From Gamarada debralockiae (lineage: Eukaryota > Ascomycota > Leotiomycetes > Helotiales > Hyphodiscaceae), in contig NXFV01000184.1 in the NCBI GenBank assembly GCA_002803225.1, forward strand, positions 1-37,597: a DNA stretch of 37,597 nt, given 5' to 3'. Position numbers and translations under genes: made by a program. Every line of letters begins with the position of its first letter. The stretch's first letter is position 1. This document shows, in pieces, positions 12,337 through 24,249 of the stretch. The notes beneath the pieces were generated by a model. It was given only the letters and a program-made list of their open reading frames with translations. It searched no databases and was not told the origin of the DNA.

Positions 12337-13892
12337 ATGCCTATCATAGCACCAAAAGCAGTTGCCCCAGGGGCGCCTCAGCAACACAAACAGCCTTCGC
12401 GAAAAGGCAAGAAGGCGTGGAGGAAAAATGTCGATGTTACAGAGATTCAAGACGGCCTTGAAGAAGTGCGGGACGAATTAATTAAAGGGTATGGCTTCAA
12501 TTCAGGTTTCTTCGATTAGTTCTAATTCGATACATTAGAGGAGTTATTGCAGAGAAAGACTCAGCTGATCTGTTTACCCTTGACACCGCCGGCGATGTTT
12601 CCATTCCCAAGAAGTATCTGAAAGGCTCGAAACCCCTCAAAGCCGACGAGATTATTGCCCAACGCTCTGCTGTACCAGCTGTGTCTATGCGAAAACGACC
12701 AGGAGAGGGAAACACAACAGATGGGATCATTCCAGCCAAGCGTCAGAGAACCAGCTATGTATCACACAAGGAACTCACACGACTACGCAACATTGCCGAT
12801 GGACATCACGGAGATGCGCTTGTGGAAGCCACTGAAGCAAGCTATGATCCCTGGGATGTGCAGAAGGATATCGAAGAAAAGACTCAAGATCCTCGATTCT
12901 CGTTCCTTGAAAAGTCAAAGAAGAAAGTGGCGCCCAAGACCTTGAAACACAAGCCCATCTCGTTGGCCGCTAGTGGGAAAGATATCCCGGCAGTCAAGAA
13001 GCCCGATGGAGGTTTTAGTTATAATCCTGTCTATACGGACTACGAGGAGCGTCTTATGACAGAGGGAGAGAAGGAATTGACGGCCGAGGAGAAGCGGTTA
13101 GCAGCTGCTGAAGCAGAGCGTATAAAGCTCGAAGCAGCAACAAAATCGGCCGCTGAGGCAGAGGCAGCGGATGCTCGTGCAGAGGTAAGCTGGGGAGCCT
13201 ATTTTACAAACCTTTGAAACTGAATGAGCGAATGATATCATTTTTCCAGGGGCAAGTTCACTCAATTTTTCGACCAGATTGATGGAACGAAGCCCCGATC
13301 CTAGACCTCGAAGTTTCAACTTCTCAAACGGCATAAGCCATTGCTAATCCATGGATTACAGATGTCAGAGTGGGAAGAAGATTCCGCCTGGGAAGGAATC
13401 GAAAGCGGCACTGAAGACGTACGCCTGAATGCTAAGCGTCCAGAACGAAAAACTCAAGCACAGCGCAACAAAATCAAGCGTCGGAAAGAGGCAGAACGTC
13501 AAGCAAAGATGGCAGCAGATATCAAGGCTAAAAACGAACAAGTTGCGCAGTCCAAAAAGATATCCAAAGCCCTGGCCGAGAAAGAGAAGAATCGTTCCCT
13601 CGCAGTGGTAGAGGTGGAGAGCGAGAACAGCAGTGAGGATGACGGTCTTGAATTACGAAGACGGAAATTAGGCAAGATTGCTTTGCCGGAGAAGGATTTG
13701 GAATTGGTGTTGCCGGATGAGTTGCAGGATAGCTTGAGGTTGCTGAAGCCGGAGGGAAATTTACTGAAGGATCGGTATAGAAATTTGCTTGTTAGAGGTA
13801 AGGTGGAGAGTAGACGGCCGATTAGCTTTGCTAAGAAGGCTAAGAGGAAGGCAACGGAGAAGTGGACTCATAAGGATTTTATGTTGCATTAG
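12337..13892 (+). CDS. NOP53: ribosome biogenesis protein Nop53 (GLTSCR2 family)
   Basis: Nop53 is a nucleolar 60S assembly factor that recruits the exosome-associated helicase Mtr4 for 7S/5.8S rRNA maturation. Exons are 12337-12488, 12539-13184 and 13362-13892, giving 442 residues (yeast Nop53 has 455). The start carries the diagnostic KGKKAWRKNVDVTEIQ, followed across intron 1 (50 nt) by GGVIAEKDSADLFTLDT. The middle and C-terminal parts are Lys/Glu/Ala-rich coiled coil, ending in a basic segment (KRKATEKWTHKDFMLH). Intron 2 is 177 nt and ends after GCTAATCC...TTACAG. An earlier acceptor at 13250 would run into a stop within 11 codons, so I rejected it. A yeast-type arch-interaction motif was not searched residue by residue. 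Confidence 0.9.
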
Positions 13893-14325
13893 AGGCTCAT
13901 GAAGAATGTCGGACTACACATGAATTCGGTCGAGCGTGACAAGTGTGAATATGTGGATTTCTACGTGACTGCGTCATGTTGGCATCAGAAAATGCACCTT
14001 CTCTGAGAGTTCAATCACTCGGGTGGGCGGTCCGATTCAAGGGATAAGTAAAACGTTGAGTCCTTCACAGTAGGCTTTCCCTGGGACATCACTTGTAAAA
14101 TGGGGAAGTTGTAATTGGCAATCTAGAACATTTGACCCGGATAATGTGTAGGTGGATATCATAGCCGCTCTCTTTCTCTTTCTCTTTATCTGCTCTACTC
14201 TTGAGTGCACGTTTAGCAATTATAATAACGGCCCTGCCGTCACTTTACAGGCTCAAGCAAGTCCCCGTTCCCGTCTTCTTCAAAGCCGCCGCTGAGCCCC
14301 TTTACCTAGCCGTTCATCCACATTC
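13893..14325. other. convergent intergenic region with CT-rich tract
   Basis: The gap lies between the convergent 3' ends of NOP53 and the NADH dehydrogenase gene. A pyrimidine tract of repeated CTTTCT units lies at about 14166-14190. No gene or known element is visible. Confidence 0.5.
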
Positions 14326-16427
14326 TCACCAATTCATAAGATCTAACGCAAAAAGTTAGCCAAATCCCCAAACATCAGTCAATGAATAGACATACCTCTT
14401 CCGAAAAGCGCTCTCTTCGCCCAATCCATAGCCAGTAACATCCTCGTCCTCAGACTGACACTTTGCGCAAAATACACACTCCTCCACGCATACACCGCCC
14501 ACAACCCACCCGTAAAGCTCCATCCACCACCCAAATCAAACACAGCGGAGTTACCAATATAGGCCAAGCTCCCCAGATGATGATACTCGAACGCCTTGTA
14601 CACGGTCTCATCCAAATCGCCATCCCTCACATCATTGACCATCATGCCTGGCGCTGCTCGGGCCATCTTATTGAACTTGTGTCCAAGGTACTGGCCCTGC
14701 TGATTTGCGCGTTGCGCTGTAGCAGGGAGAGAAGTGAGCTTGCTATCGATCTGCATCAGGAGTTCTCTGAGCTCGCCGAAATCGAGAGTTCCTGATTGGT
14801 CTTTGTCGTACGCTTGGAAGAGCTTGTCGAGACGTTTAAGATGGTCTGCCGCCTGAGGAAAGCGGCGGCGCACTTTTTGGGCTACTTCGCGCCATTCGCT
14901 GAATGTGAGGTGCATTGTTTCCGGATCCTTGCCTTTCTCCCAGGCCATTGTTCGGAGGAATGTCACGAGGTGGTCGGCTACGTTGTTTTGGACTGTGGCG
15001 CAGTCGCCAATGGCGTAGACGTCTCCCAAGGGTGTTCCGTTCAGACGGAGATGGGTATCGGTTTCGAGAGCGTGGCGGTTAGTTTGTGCGGATCCGAGGG
15101 CTGCGGAAATCTTCTGGCAGAACTCGGTTTGAGAGACACCTGTTGACCACAAGCAGAATCCCATGGGTAGCTCCTTGGTGACCGTCTCTCCATGCTCATC
15201 CTTCTGCGTGAAAAGGATCTTGTCAGGTCTGACTTCCTTGACTCGGGAGTTTGTGAGGACTTCGACTTGGTCGCGGTTGAATCGTTCCTCTGCATACTTT
15301 GAAACTGCCTCATCGTAGGTATTCAAGATGTGACCTCTGCTCTGGATCAAGTGCACAGAGATCTCATTTCGGAGGATCCTAGGGAAATGCTCTGTGAGGT
15401 CCTCGTTAAGGAGATCGAATAGCTCAGCTGCGAACTCAACTCCAGTTGGTCCTCCACCACTGACAACGAAGGACAGCAGCCGCCTTCGTTCGTCATCTGA
15501 GGTCGTTGGTAGACAGGCATACTCCAAATTCGTCATGATGTGATTCCGGATCTTCTGAGCGTCCTCGATGTCCTTCAAAAAGTGGCAGTTCTCCAGACCA
15601 GTGACTCCATGGGGGTTTGTTGTTGATCCAACTCCAATGACAAGCTTGTCGTACGGCAGATAGAATCGAACCTCATTCCCGGCGGCGTCCTTCTGCGACA
15701 CTTCCACCAGCTTGTGGGAGAAGTCGATATCTTCTGCCGTAGCCCGTATGAAGTGGCCTCGAACCCTTGTGACTATTCGTCTGATCGGCTCAACCAGTGA
15801 TCGGAATTCCAAGGTTCCGACAGTTGCAGAAGGCAGCATTGGCGTGAAGAGGAAGTAGTTGGTAGGCGAGACCAACGTGACATGGTACTCCTCCGGGTTG
15901 AGTGTCTTCAGCAAAGCGACGCTACCCCATCCACCTCCCAGGATAACAAGCTTGGGCTTGTCCTTCTGTCTCACCATCTCTGCGCAATCATCATCGTCAA
16001 TCTGAACCTCCGCAATAGGCAGATTCTTCGGTCCTCCTCGTCTCGGTTTCAAAGCTGCCTCTGAAACCTGAATATCTCGGAATGAAGGTGTTTCTCGATA
16101 AGTAGAAGCGTCATAAATGAAGAAAGAAGCCACACCACATGTTAAGAGAAAGAGAGATCCTCCCAGCAGAGCTGCAGATCTATACAGGAAGTTGAGAGCC
16201 CATGATCTTCGTTGTGGGAGGGGCTTTCCATGCAACAATCTGAGCTGTCGCCATTGCGCTTGTCCAGAAAATGAGGTAGGCTGCGGTCGCGTGCGAATCG
16301 AGTGGTAATTTCGAGTACTGGGGAATGTGGATGAAAGGTTCGTGTGCTTCGTTAGGAGAGTTGGGCGTATCAATGGCATTTTGAGTCCGGAGCGCGCAAT
16401 GCACGCGACGGGTCGCTGCTGTAGCAT
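14326..16427 (-). CDS. NDE1: external alternative NADH:ubiquinone oxidoreductase with EF-hand
   Basis: This rotenone-insensitive type II dehydrogenase oxidises cytosolic NADH at the outer face of the inner mitochondrial membrane and passes electrons to ubiquinone without pumping protons. Exon 1 is 16427-14396; a 53-nt intron (14343-14395, branch GGCTAACT) follows; exon 2 (14342-14326) adds the last residues, ending GRDLMNW, for 682 residues. The N-terminus is an Arg-rich mitochondrial presequence, with one membrane segment at about 80-104. An FAD-binding fold (VILGGGWGS, 161-169), an NADH-binding fold (VVSGGGPTG, 321-329) and the flavin contact YAIGDCA (471-477) follow. A canonical EF-hand loop, DKDQSGTLDFGE (541-552), has Asp, Asp, Ser, Asp and Glu at the ligand positions, implying Ca2+ control as in Neurospora NDE1. 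Confidence 0.93.
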
Positions 16428-17001
16428 TGTGTTGCCAATTGGTCTTTGATGTCTAGTTCGAAGGTTATGGGCTGTTTCTCATATTTGCTGGAACATTGAT
16501 AACTTATTCCGAGAGCGGGTCGAGGAGAGAATTATATGTTGTGAAGGTTGGAATCTAACTGGGAACATCAAAGTTCTTCCAAGCTACAGCTTATCTGATT
16601 TGGACTGACGTAGGGCGACGGATCGAACGGAGCTACGACGACCCACAAGAAAATTTTAATTCGCCCTTCGCACACTTCTTATATACTGAAAAAGAAACTT
16701 GTCAGGAAAATTTGGTTTCACTGATTCGCACAGTATTTTTATTTGTGGTGGGGGGTCATCAACTGAAAGGTTTTTGTGAGTGCTTAATAAGCCTCCTTCA
16801 ATGCATATTCGCTCTAGGCACCCTGGTGGGTGGCATCTGGTTCCTGACGGATCTAGCCAAGCCTGTGACACCGTACGCCTCTCCATATCAGGTTCCCAAA
16901 GTCTGAGATCGAGTGAACAATTGATAATGCCCACGCCCGCCGGCGCCAATACCAACCGCCATCAACCCAATGTAGCCCTTAACTCCGCCCAAAGTCACTT
17001 A
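16428..17001. promoter_or_regulatory. NDE1 upstream region and GID8 3' flank
   Basis: This 574-bp gap lies between two minus-strand genes: NDE1, whose promoter it must contain, and GID8, whose 3' end is at 17002. I see no clear regulatory motif. A short open frame near 16712-16906 has no recognisable features and is probably chance. Confidence 0.4.
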
Positions 17002-18224
17002 TTATATGATCATAGCTTCATTGCCATTCTCTTGCATATCCTCGTCCGCATCAAGTCCCAGCTCAATTCGAGCAGGTAGATCCTTCTTTGTTTCCCTCGC
17101 ACTATTCTCCGCCCACGCACGCAATCGAACGAGGTTTCTTATAGCAGCATCTCGTCGTTGATTTTGACAGGTGAGGATGGCTTTGTTGACCTGGTCAGCC
17201 ACAGAGCGGCGTAGATCGGGATGTAGCAAGGCAGCGAGTTGTGGCTCGAGATTGTCGGGTGGGAAAACTAAAAGTGCCATGGTCCTCTCGAGATCTTCCA
17301 AGAATTCTGGGTTGGTAGGGGCTCGCGGTGCTAATTGAGTCGTTGCAAAGCTCAACGCTGGTGATATATCGCCTCCGGGTGTGGCATTGCATGTACGAAT
17401 AAGCTCGACGAGTTGAAGGCGAAGGAGCGCGAAATGCAACGATGGGTTGTTATCGAGAACCTGTATCTCGTGTCAGTCAGGAACGTAACAGGTACTGTAA
17501 CATAAATAAGATGAATGTTGTTTTGCTCATTCTGAGGACTGAAGTTGGTATTTTTTCTCATCAACGACCCGAAGGCTATATGAGTGGTGCATGAACTCGT
17601 GTCTAATCATCGCAAGGGTGATCCAAATAAAAGGAAGTGTGCGGGCTGACCTGGGGTTCAAGCTCATTCAGTGCTTCAATTGCATCTTGAATGCTTCCTA
17701 AGTGAATCGAATGTTGTATTTGCTGGCGTGCCTTGACTGACTCTTCCTCTTGATTTGGACGAAGGTTTGCTTCTTTGGAGAACTTGGCAGCAGCGGAGGG
17801 ATAGCCTTCAGTCATAAGGTAATCCAAGATGAGGGCGTTGATGTCACTATGAATCACCTCCATGGTCAGCTTCAGAGTTCGTGATGACCAAAAGGAAGAT
17901 ATGATTGCCGAATGATAATAGATCAGATAAACAATTATTCGTGTTCTCCGCATGCGTAATTTTGTAGGAGAGATTCCCAATTGATAAATCATCATTTCGA
18001 GTGTCGCAGAAGCGGGAGCTTCACGATGGAGACACTAGTCTCTGAAAAGGGTCCGACGATGCAGAGCTCGAAGGGCTAGCGTACCTTTTCATGGGTTTGA
18101 CATCTTCGACACGTCCCTCAAAAGCATGCCGTAAGGGGGTTGTGGTAGAAGCAGTTGAAGAGGTCTTGTTGAGCTGTCAGCATCGGTAGTGATGTGGAGG
18201 AATGGGGGAATAAATACTGACCAT
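17002..18224 (-). CDS. GID8: GID/CTLH ubiquitin-ligase complex subunit Gid8
   Basis: Gid8 is a scaffold of the GID/CTLH E3 ligase, which degrades gluconeogenic enzymes when glucose returns. Exons are 18224-18222, 18173-18085, 17846-17651 and 17460-17002, giving 248 residues. Exon 1 contributes only the ATG. The joins produce MLNKTSSTASTTTPL, then RHAFEGRVEDVKPMKSDINA, the conserved entry to the LisH motif (LILDYLMTEGYPSAAAKF). A CTLH region (near 67-124, QQIQHSIHLGSIQDAIEAL) and a CRA-like C-terminal half follow, with an acidic tail. Introns are 48, 238 and 190 nt; the last two are long for this window but end in good branch and acceptor sequences (AAGCTGACC, ACTGAC). An ATG at 17863 inside intron 2 could start a shorter form without the first 31 residues. 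The gene is divergent from URK1. Confidence 0.9.
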
Positions 18225-18655
18225 CTCTGCGACGACGTTGACTATCTAGTCTCCATATGCAAAAGAATCGTGCAGAGATGCCGGAGTGTCCAGCACTGGC
18301 GCCGATGAAGCTCTGTCCTTGGGAGGTGGGGGTTTGGAATGAAAATGTAGTGAGAATTTCAAGTGGAGGAAAAGCTTAGGCGAAAGAGGAAGCTAGAGCT
18401 CTACGCTAGTCTAAAATTAGCGCTAGTTCCACAGCACGTGAGCGGTTTTGCGTCGACGACGACACCTCCTATCCACCTGGGCAAGAACTTCAAGCCAGAA
18501 TTGGCTGATTCAAAACTTCCGAAAATGGAGCCTTGAATCAAATCCCATCAACGGTTACGTGGAATCAACTTCTAGTCACGGATCCAGGAAGGCGATACTG
18601 CCAACCAAAGTCTACATCGTACTGAGAAGGCTCTGAAGAGCCTGATCGAGTAGGC
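18225..18655. promoter_or_regulatory. bidirectional promoter, GID8 / URK1
   Basis: This 431-bp gap between divergent starts holds the GID8 5' leader and both promoters. It contains a palindromic E-box, CACGTG, at 18435-18440, a site type bound by bHLH factors such as Cbf1. Whether it is used is not shown here. No gene is supported. Confidence 0.5.
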
Positions 18656-20637
18656 ATGGCGGATATTGTGAGCAAGAGAGCCCATTATTCACCTCCATGG
18701 GCAGATGTCAGTATCATTGGTATTGCTGGATCCTCAGGATCAGGTAAATCAACGCTGTCAAATGCGATTGTATCCAAATTGAACCTGCCGTGGGTCGTCA
18801 TTCTTTCGATGGACTCTTTCTACAAAACACTGGATGAAGAATCACAAAAACTTGCCTTTCAAAACGATTATGATTTCGACTCTCCTAATGCTATTGATTT
18901 CGATGTTCTCGTCGACCGTCTACGGGACCTTAAGGCTGGGTATGTTTCCCCTCATTTATATATCCTACTCGTACGCCATAGATCCGGCTAGATGACAATC
19001 ACCTGATTCAGTTGAGCGATTCAAAGCATACTATCTCGATTCGGTTCAGTATTGAAAGACAATCGCTTAGACACCTGAATGTTTTGACTAGGTGGACGAC
19101 AGATAATCCAATCGCTCAACTGGGTTTGATGATTGATATCTCATGTATCAGTTTTTGCGCTAATATCCAACTGCTTTGGTCAAATTGCAGTCTGATATTT
19201 GAATGTCCGTTCATTTCGCTGACTAGTTGCAGAAAGAGAGCAGAGATTCCAATATATTCTTTTGCGAAGCATGAGAGGCAGAAAGAGACCACGTCAATCT
19301 ATTCTCCTCATGTCCTGATCTTGGAAGGAATCTTTGCGTTATACGATCCCCGTGTTCTTGAGTTGTTGGATATGAGGGTAAACCATTTCGTCTCTCAACC
19401 CTGATCTCTGACTAATTTTGGACCCATCAGATTTTCTGCGAAGCCGACGCAGACACATGCCTATCTAGACGAAGTAACTTTATCCCACTTGGGATTATTT
19501 TTTGTGGCTAACCCTGAATTCACAGTCCTAAGAGATGTCGCAGAGCGGGGAAGAAACATTGAAGGCTGTATCAAGCAGTGGTTTCAATTCGTGAAACCGA
19601 ACTTCGAACGATACGTAGAACCTCAAAGAAAGGTTGCTGGTAAGTTCGGCACTCTGTACCAAATACTTCAATTAATCCTCCGCAGATATCATCGTACCCA
19701 GAGGTGTAGAAAATAGGGTTGCCATCAGTGAGTTGTGTGGCCCCAAATCATCTATCGGCTCTGACGATTCCAAGCAATAGTAATTCAGTACATCGAGCAC
19801 AAATTAATCGACAAGTCCAAAAGCCACCGAGCTGAACTGAAGAAGTTGGGCCAAAGCTCGGAAGATGATGTTCTGTCCGACAGGGTTCTTCTCCTTGACC
19901 AAACTCCCCAACTTCGAGCTATGAGTACCATCATCCAGGACATCGATACGTCGGCGGAAGACTTCATATTCTACTTCGATAGGCTATCCACCTTACTTGT
20001 GGAACAGTGGGTCTGTGTAGTCAGAGTGCTGGACTTTTTCTAATGATTCATAGTGCCATGAACAACGTCTATTTTAAGGAGATGACGGTTTCTACTCCAG
20101 CTGGAAATCAGTATCATGGTCTGCTTGCCAATGGAGAGTGCAGCGCAGTTATTATTCTCCGGGCAGGAGCCGCACTTGAGTAGGGTCGAAATTTCTCTAT
20201 GAAATCATCATGCTGATTCATGACAGGACTGGATTGAAGCGGGTCATACCGGACTGTCTAACAGGACGAGTCCTCATCCAATCAAATATTCGCACTGGTG
20301 AACCCGAGTTACACTATTTGAAGTTGCCACAACATATTGAGAAGCATGACGGTGTTCTCATACTGGACCCACAAGTAAGCCGACAATACCCCTTCACGTT
20401 AACTGTCGAATTATTGACATTTCAAAGATGTCCAGCGGTGGAGCTGCATTGATGGCAGTTCAAATTTTGGTCGACCACGGCGTCCCGGAGGAGAAAATAG
20501 TGTTTGTTACTTACTTTGCCGGAAGGATGGGCCTGAACAGGTTGACGAAGGTCTTTCCCGAAGTCAAGGTCGTAGTATGCGAAATTGTAGCCGACTTTGA
20601 AGAGCGGTGGATCGAGAGACGCTATTTTGGGTGCTGA
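18656..20637 (+). CDS. URK1: uridine kinase with C-terminal UPRT-like domain
   Basis: The kinase phosphorylates uridine and cytidine to the monophosphates in pyrimidine salvage. Nine exons (18656-18939, 19233-19377, 19431-19473, 19526-19639, 19686-19727, 19781-20006, 20054-20179, 20227-20374, 20428-20637) give 445 residues. The Walker A motif GSSGSGKS is at 25-32 and SMDSFYK follows. Exon joins restore KAG-KRAEIPIYSF, MR-IFCEADADTC, RR-ILRDVAERGR and VPRGVENRVAI. The C-terminal half is a uracil phosphoribosyltransferase-like fold with RAGAALETGLKR, the PRPP-loop region DPQMSSGGAA, and the conserved end ERRYFGC. Fungal and plant uridine kinases share this fusion; activity of the second domain is doubtful in the family. 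Intron 1 is 293 nt, others 46-53 nt. All nine exons stay in frame, so the gene looks intact. Confidence 0.93.
19009..19122 (+). repeat. 13-bp inverted repeat inside URK1 intron 1
   Basis: CAGTTGAGCGATT at 19009-19021 is matched exactly by its reverse complement at 19110-19122, about 88 nt apart, inside the unusually long first intron. It could fold as a long hairpin or mark a small insertion. An earlier possible acceptor (TTGCAG ending at 19190, with GCTAATA before it) lies downstream; using it would keep the frame open but add about 14 residues not found in the family. Confidence 0.6.
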
Positions 20638-21064
20638 CGATGAGAGAAGCACATCCAATTCAAATGGACTTTCCATATTCTCGGTCCCAGTTTCTTCGAT
20701 CTTCGATCATAAATTACGACGTTCTGGTGATGAGTTTTTGACAGCGAGAGTCGGGTACGACCATTGAGGCCGAACCCCTTTATCGCCACGTCAAGGGCTC
20801 AGCTTTACCACGTCCTGGCAGCTACACAACAAATTTCATATTACTAACAATTTGGAATGGCATCAATAGGAATGAATTCTGATCCATGGTGTAGGTAAAG
20901 CAGTTTTCATAAACTGCGTCACAAAGTGATCTCACACCTAGGGGAAGCCTAAGGGTCTGTATCCCCTTTCATCTCTTTACAATGCCCTCATTTTATTGCA
21001 CCTATACTTGCCAACTTATGGCTTTCACTCTGCAGTTTTGTAATTCTGAGAGCTTAATTGCAAA
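20638..21064. other. intergenic, end of the core block
   Basis: The gap lies between URK1 and the decayed secreted-protein locus, both on the plus strand. It should hold the URK1 terminator region and the promoter of the decayed gene. I see no gene or repeat. Confidence 0.5.
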
Positions 21065-23752
21065 ATGCACCTCTCCCGAGGTGTTATCATCGTCGCTCTT
21101 GTGTTAGACGCCCTTGCTAGGCCCCAGGGAATTTTCCCGAGTGGTGAGCAAGCGCCTGAGGTCGAGATGTAGGCAGATCAGTCGACACAAGTTTCGAGAT
21201 ATCCTCAGCCTACGCAAGTCAGAAACTATAGATATCGCAATGGCTTTGAAGGCAGGTGGGAGAACGCAAATCCTGAGTCCTGGAAACCACCTGAGGAGTC
21301 CTCCAACAATGCCTGAAACCATGCTGAAGCTTCAGTTGGGGATAATTCCTATGGTTTCGGTTTCTCTTGGCCTTGGACAAATGCGGAAAAGTCAAAACAG
21401 TATTCACACAGGCCTCAACCTACAAATGTGGACAACTCCTATGGCTTTACTTTTGATTGGCCTTGGAGAAAGCCTCACCACCATTCAGAACACACTCGGC
21501 CTACTTCTGTTGGCAAACCAGCGCCTCCTCACTACTCAATCTCGTCTTTCACATCTCTAGAAGGCACTTTCAAATCGACCAGCGCTTGGTACGAATCTTC
21601 CCCGACAGCTACTAGACGACCAGGCCGCCATCCGCATATGAAGGGCGAGCCTTCAAGGTATGTGTCATTGGGGAGCAAATCGTCTGCTACGATAGCTGCA
21701 TCTTCAAATGGTAAACAATCATCGAAGCTGCCGATATCTACACCGGCTGGACGCCCAACTCGCTTGAGCTCGAATATCCCGAATCCGACGCTTGGCTTTG
21801 AATTCGAGCTTGATCACTTTCTAAGTCACACTGACCTACCTTTCCCAGCAGCTTCTGTCGAGTCTGCCATTTCTCAGTATCTGAAATCTCGACCTGCGGA
21901 TGCTCCACTACCAACAGCCTCAATTCCATCTATCATCGAATCGATCATCAAGAATGATCCCAATTTGGGAGCCACTGCAGCCGCCAAAACCGTCAGGCAA
22001 CCATCCTCTCAGTTCCCACAGCTGTATTATTAAGCATTAAGAGTGTCGAGTCCTCGCTGGCTTCAGAGACCTCAGCTTTGAAATCGTCAGTGGCATCTCT
22101 TTCTGGAGTTCAGAGCAAGGAGACATCGATTTTTAGCCAATTTTAGTAAATGGCTTCTCAAACCCCGGCAAGCTTATCCAGCACCCAGAGCGTTGAGTCT
22201 GGCGTCTCATCAAAACTGCCTACAACCAGTGGAGTGTCTACCGCAGTAATCATGACCTTTATCACATCAAACATCAACGATAGCCCCACAGTCAAGCCCA
22301 CTGTGATTACTAGCCAGTTGATGGAAGGAGGAAGACATCCCAACATGCCCCAAAAGCCATCAAGCTCTCTGTCATCCTCAGTTAATAGCGGATCCCGGTC
22401 AGCTAGTCAACACAGCATGGCTTCAAGCACACCTCAAACTGATATTACCTTTGGATACTCCTTCTCATCAGTATTCCCTACAACTTCTGATGTCAGCGCC
22501 CCATACTCTAGCAGCGGCCTTATCGAGACTCAAACTTGAGCGAGCAGCTTAATGTCAGAACCGTCGGATATGCCAAGCAGCCATGCTATTGGGGATTCTT
22601 CAAGCATTTTCCCAACATCTCTGAACACAGAGATCTTCTCAAGCATGGTACATTCAACTGCTGCTGAGTCCAGCGTCGCACCAGCCTCAAGTACAGAAAT
22701 GGCCTCCAGCATCATGACCTCGAACAGCGGCTAGCAAGGACAAGCTTCTAGCACAGCAATCGTCTCCAAAAGCAGGTCTTCTGTCTACATATCATCAAGC
22801 GTCGTAGCAGGCTCTTTGAGCACAGAAATTGTGTTCAGCCTTATTCCATCAACCAGCGCTTTTTCATCTCAACCCTCAAAAAGCGTCAACAGGTTTAAAC
22901 TCAGCATCTACTCAGACGCAATCAGCCACCTTGCCAGCTTTCTCCGCCCCTGGTGAATCTAGATCAACACTGGCCGCTTCCCTAGGGTCTTCAAGCAGCA
23001 AGGCTTTTGAAAGCATCCTTTTTCAATTCGTCTCCCCATTGACCCATGGAGCTGCATCGCCAAGCGCAACCGCATCTTCTTACAGTTGTGGAACAGCTAC
23101 GATTTCATCCAATGCCTTACCAATGTTGGGTCACTCTGGAATTTCGACGACACCGGTTTCCTCGGTCAAAGCGCGCCTGTAACCTCAGCGGTCCCAACCC
23201 ATACTTTTTAGTGTTTCCTCTAAAGCTTAACAAGCCTATTCATTGACAAGTAGAATCATCTCAAGCCTTTCATCCCAAGCAAGTATTAATTCATCACCAC
23301 TCAGCTTGGCTGCTTTATCCCTGCCATCTTTGAAAAGCAGGAGCCAAAGATCTCGATCGACTAAAGCACAATCTTCGTCCGAATTGGCAATTGGCTCTAG
23401 CCAGAGCAGTGTTGCTACCAGCGGGTAATCACAGCCTCTAGTTATTTCCACACATACCTCATCCATTGTCTCTCGTAGACGACTTCAGGAGATATTAAGT
23501 CAACAAACGCGCAATCCATACCCATTCCCTCTGAAGCAAGTGTCCTTTCGAGCGGCCAATCACAGCCAGCAGCAACCTCCACACGTGGCTCGAAGTCTTC
23601 TTGCAGGCGACTTCTCAAGCTACGAGCGAGAGATCTCAGACCCAAGCAACGCCGCCCAGCCTAGGCTCCAGCTCCTCAGTTGTCCCAACATCTCTGAAGG
23701 AAACCCCAGCAACCTGAGAGTCGCTTATTTCCTCTCGAGACATTCCATCTAA
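21065..23752 (+). pseudogene. decayed Ser/Thr-rich secreted or cell-wall-type protein gene
   Basis: The ATG at 21065 opens a signal peptide (hydrophobic core GVIIVALVLDALA, then RPQG). The same frame continues to 22033 but is broken by TAG at 21170-21172 and TGA at 21314-21316; CAG to TAG and CGA to TGA changes would explain both. Between the second stop and 21480 the segment SYGFxFxWPW occurs twice about 34 residues apart (SYGFGFSWPW and SYGFTFDWPW). After 22033 the reading continues only by changing frame, with Ser/Thr-rich low-complexity sequence in several frames and many stops to about 23752. The composition resembles O-glycosylated wall or adhesin-like proteins. I cannot name the family. 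The 3' limit is approximate. Confidence 0.6.
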
Positions 23753-24248
23753 ATCAAATGACGTGGGGAAGCACGTAGAGCGACAGGGAGATTAAGGCAA
23801 CACTAAGTATGTAGATTAAGGATATTGATTGATCAGTACTATAGAGAATCTTGATTATTTATGAGTACAATAATAGCAGTCATCAATATATGGTAGCGAT
23901 AAATATTTACGACTACCATAGAGTTTTTCGTAAATACAGTATTGATGAATAAGGAAAATTGATGACGACCATAGAACACATCGAAGGAGATAGAGGGTCC
24001 CAAGAGTATATACCAGCTTTAGAAAAGAGTGAACCTACAAACAAGATAAAGCGCGTAGCTTTATATTTGCCATCTTTAGTACGTAGAGAGAGTACCGTGA
24101 GCATTTGCTCAAGCACAGAACCTCTTCATTAGTCCGAATTAACAGCGGAGAACTATACTTCATCTTAGAGCCTCAAAAGGGCAACTCTTCAAACCAAATT
24201 TCGACGGTTTAGCAAAAACCCATGGCAGCCTCGCCAAGTCGCAACACC
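23753..24248. other. AT-rich gene-free stretch
   Basis: About 500 bp of AT-rich sequence with no coding potential. It continues the decay downstream of the Ser/Thr-rich pseudogene and runs up to the pogo-like MITE. Confidence 0.4.
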
Positions 24249-24249
24249 A

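Noticed and set aside
13185..13361. A second small exon between 13251 and 13340 in NOP53.
   Set aside because: After the acceptor at 13250 the required frame meets TGA within 11 codons, while the single 177-nt intron joins the conserved blocks directly.
13341..13361. MLIHGLQ as the start of a separate downstream gene.
   Set aside because: These codons are the end of NOP53 intron 2, just before the TTACAG acceptor; the following MSEWEED continues the Nop53 reading.
17603..17995. A separate minus-strand gene encoding the LisH segment.
   Set aside because: Its core is exon 3 of GID8; the codons before 17846 and after 17651 are intron.
19012..19404. A separate open frame inside the uridine kinase gene.
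   Set aside because: It is intron 1 sequence running in frame into exon 2; the family sequence joins KAG directly to KRAEIP.
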